The notes under the pieces: model-generated | The model's input: the letters and a program-made list of their open reading frames with translations, nothing else | What the model was told of the DNA's origin: nothing | The model's database searches: none | Position numbers and translations under genes: made by a program | Source: Oceanobacillus jeddahensis | GTDB taxonomy: Bacteria; Bacillota; Bacilli; Bacillales; Amphibacillaceae | Length of the DNA stretch: 64,000 nt | NCBI RefSeq assembly: GCF_000750635.1 | Contig: NZ_CCDM010000001.1 | Span: 992,001-1,056,000 of the forward strand | Direction of reading: 5' to 3' | Part shown: one piece after another, positions 55,893 through 62,624 of the stretch | Layout: each line of letters starts with the position of its first letter | How positions within the stretch are numbered: the first letter of the stretch is position 1

Positions 55893-55927
55893 ACTGACTA
55901 GATAGAATATAATCCGACCTAGTCAGT
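55893..55927 (-). terminator. Terminator inside the cas locus, between small ORF and cas5c
   Basis: Perfect 9-bp arms ACTGACTAG / CTAGTCAGT around a 17-base loop. On the minus strand it is followed by GCCTATTCTTTTTTC. It separates the cas3/small-ORF transcript from cas5c. As no clear promoter fits in the 55 bases between it and the cas5c leader ORF, partial read-through may feed the Cascade genes. Confidence 0.8.
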
Positions 55928-55941
55928 ATCCTTTTAATACA

Positions 55942-56043
55942 TTAACTTTCTTTTTTTATAAGTATCTTTAGTTGTTCTACGTGAATTTCAAATTTTTTTC
56001 TTTTTGTGCTGGTCTTTCCAGTTTTTTTCTTACGTAGATTCAT
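55942..56043 (-). CDS. 33-residue basic ORF in the cas3-cas5c gap (candidate CreT-like toxin or regulator)
   Basis: TTGGAGGTG lies nine bases before the ATG. The product starts MNLRKKKTGKTSTKRKKF and ends in a short amphipathic part 'EIHVEQLKILIKKES'; 14 of 33 residues are Lys or Arg. No family recognised. It has its own promoter candidates (TATAAT at 56140) and a terminator right after it. The opposite strand upstream encodes a crRNA-like element whose spacer part matches this promoter. This is the architecture of CRISPR-repressed toxin (CreTA) modules, which makes toxin or cas-control roles plausible; function is inferred. Confidence 0.6.
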   Translation of the reverse strand: MNLRKKKTGKTSTKRKKFEIHVEQLKILIKKES

Positions 56044-56096
56044 TAGATATAACACCTCCAATATAAATGAAATTCTATAAAAAACTTCTTGTATTT

Positions 56097-56125
56097 ATGA
56101 TAGCGTTTTCTTTAGTGGGAATCAA
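56097..56125 (-). promoter_or_regulatory. Second promoter candidate of the 33-residue ORF
   Basis: Minus strand TTGATT, 17 bases, TATCAT. It lies closer to the ORF than the promoter at 56140 and outside the sequence matched by the crRNA-like element. Confidence 0.4.
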
Positions 56126-56139
56126 GTATTTCTGTTCAA

Positions 56140-56168
56140 ATTATAGTTTTATTGAAATTTGATATAAA
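56140..56168 (-). promoter_or_regulatory. Promoter of the small-ORF transcript overlapped by a crRNA-like target
   Basis: Minus strand -10 TATAAT (56140-56145), 17-base spacer, -35 TTTATA (56163-56168). The -35 lies inside 56161-56181, which matches the spacer part of the element at 56289 in 16 of its first 19 bases, including the first seven, and is flanked by TTC (56182-56184), the I-C PAM. Confidence 0.55.
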
Positions 56169-56256
56169 TAATATTATTATTGAAATAGAAATTTGCTTTA
56201 ATAAATATAAAGCATGTAATATATAAAGAGAATAGATTATTATTTGCTTTTTTTTA

Positions 56257-56345
56257 TTCGTACTATTTTAAGGTACGTGGATTGAAAAAATAATACTATG
56301 ATTTGTAATATTACTTGGCTGGCTCCTTATAAAAGAAGCTAGCCA
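56257..56345 (+). ncRNA. crRNA-like element: degenerate I-C repeat plus pseudo-spacer
   Basis: 56257-56288 aligns without gaps to the 32-base array repeat in crRNA orientation with 23 identities: TTCG, ACT and the 3' block CGTGGATTGAAA are kept. One stem pair changed on both sides (C-G to T-A), so the CGTAC/GTACG stem survives. A spacer-like part follows from 56289 and a hairpin (TGGCTGGCT / AGCTAGCCA, 56316-56345) closes it. A plus-strand promoter is possible at 56193-56222 (TTGCTT, 18 bases, TAATAT). The 5' handle is intact, so Cas5c could process it and load it on Cascade. The pseudo-spacer matches the promoter at 56140-56168. Proposed as a CreA or CreR-type regulatory RNA. Confidence 0.6.
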
Positions 56346-56352
56346 TCAGTAT

Positions 56353-58743
56353 TTAAAAAAACAAATCAACCAATTGGCTGTTCCCTTGTAAATCCAATCC
56401 ATACTCCTCATCATAAAATCCATCCTTCAATTCATAAATCATTCCATCAAAGTGAGAAACAAGCGCCTGTTCCTTCACTAATTCCTGAAATACTTGCGGG
56501 TATACCTGGATAGAATAGTGCTGTGCTGATTTTAGCAAGACAGATAATTCATCTATTTGCTGGTTACTGTTTAATTCGGCGATAATATTCTTTCCTTTGT
56601 CATAAGGGACAATCAAAGATGTTGTGTTATCGTCAATGACTTGAAAATACTTCGCTGTTGTATCTAAACCACTCTTCAGGAGTAAAGGGTAAGAAGCAGA
56701 TGTTTTCGATTTATAAGACTTCACTTCATCTGGTCTCTGCTCTAGCAAAATCTTGAAAAGGTGTCTTTCAATTTTCGAAACAAAAAAGTTTAAATCAGCT
56801 TCATTCTTCTGATAAAAGTTTATAAAGTATTCTTTCATTGCTTTTTGAGATAATAAACTGTGATTATATTTCTCCGGTTTTTTTCTATACATAGCAAGCA
56901 GGGGAGTGGATGCCTCTTTTCCTACTTTGATTTCTTTTAAGCGAGATAATTTTTCCTGTGCATGCTGAATGACATACACGGGTTTCGTTTCGTATTTGCC
57001 ATGACGATTACATCTTCCGGCTGCTTGAGCAATCGAATCCAATCCTGCCATAGAACGGATAACGCAATCGAAACTCACATCCACTCCGGCTTCAATCAGT
57101 TGTGTGGTAACACAAACAAAGGGCTCCTGTTCATTTAATCTCGCCCGAATTGTTTCTAAACTTTCTTTTCTGTGTGCTGCACACATGGACGTACTTAGAT
57201 GGTAAACAGGAATATTGGTTTCTTTAAGTAACTCATATAATGCTTTTACAACTGATTTCGTATTTAAAATAACTAAAATAGAACCCAGCTGATCCATATC
57301 TTCTGAAATCCAATCTGCTATATCCTGATTGGTCATCGGCTTTTCTGATTTATCTATAACATCGACGCGCTTAAAGGCTTCAGTTACCTCATCAAGATTT
57401 TGAATAATTTCCTCTTTCTTACTTATAGAATGATGAACTTTCTCTAGTGCGGGTTGTGTCGCAGTACAAAGAACCACACTGGAATGCGCTTCTTTTTTCA
57501 AAAAATTTACAGCTTCATTAAATAAAGAAATACATTTCGTAGGCACTTTTTGAACTTCATCAAAAATAATCACAGCATTTGTCAGGTTGTGCAATCGCCT
57601 TGTATTTCGATTTCCTTTCGCATAAAAAACATTTAGAAATTGTACCAGAGTAGTGAAGATAACAGGTCTGTCCCAATTGTCTTTTGCCAGCTGCAATTTC
57701 TGTTTTTTATCAATGTACCCATCGTCTAAAGCATCGTATTCATTTTCAGTTTCCTCGATGACATTAGAGTGATGCTCTAAAATATGTTCATCATCATCCA
57801 GAATATTTCTGATTTCATTGGCATTCTGCTCGATAATCGTAGTATATGGAACGATATAAATAATTCTTTGTTTTTGGTATTCCAGGCTGTGCTTCAAAGC
57901 GTAACGAAAGCTTGCCAATGTTTTTCCGCCACCGGTGGGGATTGACAACGTATAAATATCAGAAGGTTTGGAAGCAAAATCTTCACATTCCTGAGACATT
58001 TTTTCACGTAATCTATTAATTGGTGTTTGTTTTCCGCTCTTCTTTAAGTTATTCAGATAGTTCATTAAGGAACCGTAGTAATCATGAAAAAGCTTGGAAT
58101 GTTTTACTCTTTTCATATCCGCTTTTCCATTTTCAAAATCTCTTGTATTTGTTCGGTCAGCGTCAATCAGACAGCTGAATATGTATTTTGTTATAAACAC
58201 AAATGTTTTATAGTTGGGGACTATCGAATTTATCTCTTCGACTGCTTTCTGAACATAGGCATGAAATGCAGATGATGAGATAACATCTTCAAAAAAGGTT
58301 TCTTTAATCATTTCGTAATTAGGGATTTCTTTTTCCTTTACTCTTGAAAGGAAAGGTGACTTTATCTCTGTTGAAAGGTAATCTTTGAGGTTGCTGTGAT
58401 GAGAGATAATAGCATTGCTTACTATTTCAGCTAATATTTTTTCATGAGGTGTATTTTTCTCTTGATGCAGGATTTCAAAAATGAGCTTTCCGCCAGCTGT
58501 GGAATGATCTATTTCCCCACGTTTATAGGTCGTAGTATCTGGATGAAATATAGCTTCGTATATGTATTGTTGGAAATCAGGGCTGTACTTTCCAATATCA
58601 TGTAAGAGACCGCATAATCCGGCAACATGTTTTAAACCCAATTTTTCACCCAAACGTTCAGCTATTTGTTGTGATTCCAATAAATGTGTTTTTAAGATTT
58701 GTATTTCTTTATCTGATGCTCTTATATGAGCAATATAAACCAA
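56353..58743 (-). CDS. cas3: Cas3 helicase-nuclease
   Basis: 796 residues. HD nuclease: 'LCGLLHDIGKYSPDFQ' with H48-D49 and 'IDHSTAGGKLI'. Helicase: Walker A 'IPTGGGKTLASFRYALKHS', Walker B 'VIIFDEVQKVP', and motif VI 'QAAGRCNRHGKYE'. It degrades DNA once Cascade has bound its target. TTG start with GGAGGG six bases before it. It is separated from cas5c by about 540 bases with its own small genes, unlike the tightly packed remaining cas genes. Confidence 0.96.
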   Translation of the reverse strand: MVYIAHIRASDKEIQILKTHLLESQQIAERLGEKLGLKHVAGLCGLLHDIGKYSPDFQQYIYEAIFHPDTTTYKRGEIDHSTAGGKLIFEILHQEKNTPHEKILAEIVSNAIISHHSNLKDYLSTEIKSPFLSRVKEKEIPNYEMIKETFFEDVISSSAFHAYVQKAVEEINSIVPNYKTFVFITKYIFSCLIDADRTNTRDFENGKADMKRVKHSKLFHDYYGSLMNYLNNLKKSGKQTPINRLREKMSQECEDFASKPSDIYTLSIPTGGGKTLASFRYALKHSLEYQKQRIIYIVPYTTIIEQNANEIRNILDDDEHILEHHSNVIEETENEYDALDDGYIDKKQKLQLAKDNWDRPVIFTTLVQFLNVFYAKGNRNTRRLHNLTNAVIIFDEVQKVPTKCISLFNEAVNFLKKEAHSSVVLCTATQPALEKVHHSISKKEEIIQNLDEVTEAFKRVDVIDKSEKPMTNQDIADWISEDMDQLGSILVILNTKSVVKALYELLKETNIPVYHLSTSMCAAHRKESLETIRARLNEQEPFVCVTTQLIEAGVDVSFDCVIRSMAGLDSIAQAAGRCNRHGKYETKPVYVIQHAQEKLSRLKEIKVGKEASTPLLAMYRKKPEKYNHSLLSQKAMKEYFINFYQKNEADLNFFVSKIERHLFKILLEQRPDEVKSYKSKTSASYPLLLKSGLDTTAKYFQVIDDNTTSLIVPYDKGKNIIAELNSNQQIDELSVLLKSAQHYSIQVYPQVFQELVKEQALVSHFDGMIYELKDGFYDEEYGLDLQGNSQLVDLFF

Positions 58744-59038
58744 TCAAATCCCTCCTTTTTATATAGATTATAGTTTAATTTTACCATAATATTTAATGAC
58801 GTACACTATTTTTTGAAAATTGTTTTATTAGAAAAATTAGATTTGATAGTTGTTAGTTAGCGTAAATTTAAAGTAAAAACAATTTTACGAAGAAATCTAC
58901 TAAAAAGTATTTAAAATGAAGCATACATAGGGGTGCGAATAGATATTGATCTCATCCGCACCCCAAAAAATATAAACCATGTAATCGCTAGTTATAAGTC
59001 ATATGTACTTTTAAAGAATATAAATAGATGCGTATCAT
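58744..59038. other. cas3 upstream region
   Basis: A TATAAT-like -10 for cas3 lies at 58767-58772 (minus) without a clear -35. A hairpin GGGGTGCG / CGCACCCC (58930-58964) stands behind the XRE gene; it lacks a T-run in the reading direction but may end or separate that transcript from cas3. Confidence 0.5.
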
Positions 59039-59422
59039 TTATAGCGATTTTACAAAATCAATTAACTTTCTCCGTGCTTCTGGATTTAAATCTCTAATAG
59101 CTTTCATAAGTTGAATGAGATCCTCAGGTATTAAAGGATCATCAGACTGATACTCTGCTCCTTTCTCTAATGCAACTTCTGCCAGCAGATCTTTCAAGAT
59201 GTCGTTATCATTCGAATGATATTCCTCACCACGAATCAAATAATCCAATGAAACGCCAAATATATCTGCCAGTTTAATGATCGTTTCCAATGAAGGTCTT
59301 CTCTTTTCTCTCTCGTAAGAACCATATACATTTTGGGAAAAACCAAGTTTATAACTAATTTCAACCCGGGAATAACCATGTTTTTCTCTTAAGTTTTCCA
59401 AGCGTAGTCCAAATCCTTTCAT
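59039..59422 (-). CDS. XRE-family (Cro/CI-type) repressor
   Basis: 127 residues. Helix-turn-helix in residues 6-60 ('YSRVEISYKLGFSQNVYGSY', 'KRRPSLETIIKLADIFGVSL' with 'DYLIRGE') and an acidic helical C-terminal half for dimerisation. Three AACAC/GTGTT-type elements in the upstream 130 bases, overlapping a strong divergent promoter, are its likely operators. It sits upstream of cas3 on the same strand and could influence it, but its target is more likely the divergent plus-strand transcript. Confidence 0.85.
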   Translation of the reverse strand: MKGFGLRLENLREKHGYSRVEISYKLGFSQNVYGSYEREKRRPSLETIIKLADIFGVSLDYLIRGEEYHSNDNDILKDLLAEVALEKGAEYQSDDPLIPEDLIQLMKAIRDLNPEARRKLIDFVKSL

Positions 59423-59485
59423 ACTAGCACCTCTATCTCATTTTGCTGAAAACGTAACACAAAGTGATGGTGTATTTAGTTGAAT

Positions 59486-59554
59486 AACACAAAAAGTGTT
59501 GACATTTGAATATTCAGTCATTATTATTAGTTAATAACACACGAATTGTGTGTT
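59486..59554. promoter_or_regulatory. Operators of the XRE repressor around a strong plus-strand promoter
   Basis: AACAC-N5-GTGTT at 59486-59500 overlaps the -35, and AACACAC-GAATT-GTGTGTT at 59536-59554 covers the expected start of transcription. A partial copy (AACACAAAGTG) is at 59456-59466. The promoter between them is TTGACA (59499-59504), 17 bases, TATTAT (59522-59527). This is a repressor-controlled promoter firing rightwards. Confidence 0.75.
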
Positions 59555-60430
59555 TGTAGAGTGAAGTAGGCGCTGTAATATTATTTTTGTAAATTGTTTA
59601 AAAGAGGAGGGAGGGAACTAAAAACACTTCCTTAAAAGCGAATAGACACTAGGGGAGAAACGTACAAAAATCATATTTACTCTCGCGCACTTTGTGTGGT
59701 TTTCTAGAGAAATAAATACTGCAATTTTATGATTCTATAGCTTGAAGAAATGTATTTCATCTATTACAAAGAAAAATTTAACATAGGGAGGGTCGTTATC
59801 ATTGAAAATTTATAAATAATAGGAAGGGAAAAACAGTGTCTTTTAAACTGAGACAAAGTCGGTAGGTAATAATTCGGTCTGATGCAGTATGCCTGCAAAA
59901 ACCGTAACAGTTAAGGAGAAGAGAGAAGGTGAAATGATATGGTCTGCATGAGATATTTATCTATCACTTAGAATAATAGCCGTTAATTCTCAATAAAATG
60001 TAATCGCTTTCTAAAGGGGAGTTAACTGTTTTAAGTAAAGTAACACTCCATGTTTTATTTTAGAAAGATGATTTCATGGTTGGTTAGGAAATACATTTAA
60101 AAAAGTATTAACTTGAAAACTGGAAGGTGCATTATCATTTATCCAACTTAAAAATTAAGAATATTCCAATCATTAGAACGCGATTTAGACATATTTCAAG
60201 AGATGAATTGCCAGCAATTTGCGGATGGTATTTTGAAGCCATTCATGTTGTATTACATATTGTTTTACTAGTAATACAGACTAAAAGAGAGGGGAATCAA
60301 ATATTGCTACGTACTTGGCATGTCTCATGAGATATCTAAGTCGGTGAGCAATACTTCAATAAACTCTAGTTAGATAATTAGAATGAATAGGACAAATGTG
60401 AGCTCTAAACTTACAAGGAGGAGGATATTC
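59555..60430 (+). other. Long transcribed-looking region without a clear gene
   Basis: Behind the strong repressor-controlled promoter lie about 870 bases with several good ribosome-site-like runs (AGGAGGGAGGG near 59608, GGGAGGG near 59788, AAGGAGAAG near 59913) but only short ORFs. Two partial sequence duplications occur: AAGTCGGT-type (59856-59875 and 60338-60357, 16 of 20 identical) and CATGAGATAT (59947-59956 and 60326-60335). A 67-codon frame at 60127 has no site. It could be a long leader of the transporter operon, an sRNA, or decayed genes. No known riboswitch class was recognised. Confidence 0.4.
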
Positions 60431-61462
60431 ATGAAAAAAATAAAGTTTCATGGTTTGCTGATTCTGTTTATTATCTTGTCATTAGTTATGGCTGGATGCA
60501 GCTCGGATGATGAAAGTGAGGCTGGGGAAAACGGAACCATTACCTATTTTTCACCAGAAACGCTGGGAATGCTTGAAGATTTAGCAGTAGCTTATGAAGA
60601 GGAATATGAAGGTGCAAATATAAATGTGGAGTATGGCGGAGCGAATGATATTATCAATCAGCTCATCGCGGAAAGCGGAAATCCATCAGGGGATTTATGG
60701 TATGGAGCTGGAGGATTTATCCCTTTTGAAACAGCAAAAGATAGAGATCTTTTAGAGCCTTATACACCTGAAAGAGCTGAAGATTGGGAAGTTGATGAAG
60801 GCGGCATCAAAATGAGAGACGAAGATTGGCACTGGGTTGCTATGAATTTCCGTGTCTTGGGATTTGCCTACAATACAGACTTGGTATCAGAAGAAGAAGC
60901 ACCAAAAACCTGGGACGACTTGCTTGATCCACGCTGGGAAGGAAAGATGCAAATGGCTAATCCTTCCGCTTCTGGAACGTCAACTTTAATTGTCCTCAGT
61001 CAATTATTACGTTTAGGTGAAGAAGAAGGTTGGGAGTATTTAGATCAATTAGTAGGGCAAATGAGCACGATGCCTGATGCTGGGGTAGCACCTGCTACAG
61101 CAGTTTCCAGTGGAGAGGCGGAAATTGCTATTGTATTCGATTATCATGCATACACTCAACAGGGAGAGGGAGAAAGTATTGATTTTATCGTCCCTGATGA
61201 AACTCCTGTTTTGGCCAATCCTGCGGCGGTAATTAAAGATGCGCCAAACGAGGTAGGAGGCGGAGAATTCATGAATTTCCTTCTTTCTGATAAAGCGCAG
61301 CAAATATTTGCAGATAATTATATGCTTACCATTAGTGACAATGTTGAGACTAGTACACCATTGACATTAGAAAATGTGATGCCTCACGCACAAGACATGG
61401 ATATTGACTGGATTCTTGATAACTATGACGAAGCTCGAAGCGAATGGCAGAATAGATACTGA
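60431..61462 (+). CDS. ABC transporter binding lipoprotein (iron / 2-aminoethylphosphonate type)
   Basis: ATG 60431 with ACAAGGAGGAGG upstream, preferred to the frame's earlier ATG 60383, because a lipoprotein signal follows directly: 'LLILFIILSLVMAGCSSDDE' (lipobox Cys at about 24). 343 residues of SBP family 1, as in FutA and PhnS-like proteins: 'NVEYGGANDIINQLIAESGN' and 'FRVLGFAYNTDLV'. It is acidic and binds its ligand outside the membrane for the ATPase and fused permease encoded next. Confidence 0.88.
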   Translation: MKKIKFHGLLILFIILSLVMAGCSSDDESEAGENGTITYFSPETLGMLEDLAVAYEEEYEGANINVEYGGANDIINQLIAESGNPSGDLWYGAGGFIPFETAKDRDLLEPYTPERAEDWEVDEGGIKMRDEDWHWVAMNFRVLGFAYNTDLVSEEEAPKTWDDLLDPRWEGKMQMANPSASGTSTLIVLSQLLRLGEEEGWEYLDQLVGQMSTMPDAGVAPATAVSSGEAEIAIVFDYHAYTQQGEGESIDFIVPDETPVLANPAAVIKDAPNEVGGGEFMNFLLSDKAQQIFADNYMLTISDNVETSTPLTLENVMPHAQDMDIDWILDNYDEARSEWQNRY

Positions 61463-61475
61463 TGGGAGGATTATA

Positions 61476-62624
61476 ATGAGTTTTGTAACAATAGAAAATC
61501 TATATAAAAAATATAATCAAGTTACCGCGTTAGAGGATGTTAACCTGCAAATAAAAGAGGGTGAATTTTTTGCCCTTCTTGGGCCTTCTGGATGTGGGAA
61601 AACGACCACGATGCGATGTGTAGCAGGGTTTGAGGATATAACATCAGGGAACATTTTTATTGATAATCAAGATGTCAGTAAAGTACCAGTAAACAAGCGG
61701 AATTGCGGTATGGTTTTTCAAAGTTATGCTCTTTTTCCTCATATGACCGTTTTTGAAAATGTTTCTTATAGTCTGCAAGTGGAACGATTTAATCAAGGTG
61801 GGTTTGGGCGGAAAATGTCAGTGATGGCACGCGTGTTAAACCGAAGATTAGGTAAAGTTCCTGATTCCGTTACTAAAAAAGTGATGGGTATGCTGAAGTT
61901 TGTAGAGCTTGAAGATTTTGCAGATCGTTTAACCGGACAGCTTTCAGGGGGACAACAACAGCGGGTTGCTTTGGCAAGGTCTCTTGTTATGGAGCCATCT
62001 GTCTTATTGATGGATGAGCCTTTATCTAATCTTGATAAGAAGCTGAGAAATACAATGAGGGATACGATTCGTGAAATCCAACAAAAAGTTGGTATAACAA
62101 CGATATTTGTAACACATGATCAAGAAGAGGCGATGAGTATGGCAGATCGGGTAGCAGTGATGTCTGATGGAAAGGTCGTCCAAATTGATAGTCCTACTAA
62201 TCTGTATACGTATCCAAAATCAGAAATGGTTGCAAACTTTGTAGGGTCTTCCAATATTTTCGATGCAGAGTTACAAGAGGAAGAAGAACAACAAATCGAT
62301 GGAAAATCATTAGTTACGTTAAAAATAAGTGAAAGTGAATATTTGAATACGGTTCATCCGGTAAAGCAGAAAAATACGAAAATAATGGTTCGGCCGGAAA
62401 GTATTGAATTAAAAAATCAGGAAGAAGGGTCTAAAGAAAAGAATGTGTTGACAGGAAAAGTTTTGTGGTCCACTTACTTGGGCTCTATGGTTACTTACGA
62501 TGTACAAGTTGGATCATTAACCCTGAAAGTAGAGACTATTTTTAAAGATCATACGACATTGCTGGAAGAAGGATCTAATATTGAATTAATGATAGATCCG
62601 GAGAGGGTGATTCCTATTGGGTAA
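61476..62624 (+). CDS. ABC transporter ATPase (iron/AEP/polyamine type, TOBE domain)
   Basis: ATG 61476 with GGGAGG site; the earlier frame start at 61404 overlaps the binding-protein gene. 382 residues: Walker A 'GPSGCGKTTTMRC', signature 'LSGGQQQRVALARSL', Walker B 'VLLMDEPLSNLD', and a C-terminal TOBE regulatory domain from about 245. An insertion of about 30 basic residues ('FNQGGFGRKMSVMARVLNRR') lies between Q-loop and signature, as in putative 2-aminoethylphosphonate ATPases. It drives the adjacent fused permease. Confidence 0.88.
   Translation: MSFVTIENLYKKYNQVTALEDVNLQIKEGEFFALLGPSGCGKTTTMRCVAGFEDITSGNIFIDNQDVSKVPVNKRNCGMVFQSYALFPHMTVFENVSYSLQVERFNQGGFGRKMSVMARVLNRRLGKVPDSVTKKVMGMLKFVELEDFADRLTGQLSGGQQQRVALARSLVMEPSVLLMDEPLSNLDKKLRNTMRDTIREIQQKVGITTIFVTHDQEEAMSMADRVAVMSDGKVVQIDSPTNLYTYPKSEMVANFVGSSNIFDAELQEEEEQQIDGKSLVTLKISESEYLNTVHPVKQKNTKIMVRPESIELKNQEEGSKEKNVLTGKVLWSTYLGSMVTYDVQVGSLTLKVETIFKDHTTLLEEGSNIELMIDPERVIPIG

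Noticed and set aside
56069..56158. Plus-strand ORF starting MKFYKKLLVFMIAFSLVG, signal-peptide-like
   Set aside because: It has no ribosome site, and the sequence is better explained as promoter and leader of the minus-strand small ORF. Kept in mind as an alternative toxin candidate only.
58930..58964. Second CRISPR-repeat-like element (GGGGTGCG/CGCACCCC hairpin)
   Set aside because: Shares only the GTGCG word with the repeat and lacks the GTGGATTGAAA handle.
59838..59960. Riboswitch in the leader of the transporter at 60431
   Set aside because: Some riboswitch-like words (CTGAGA, AACAGTTAAGGAG) occur, but no known class (TPP, cobalamin, SAM, guanidine, glycine) fits in order and spacing.
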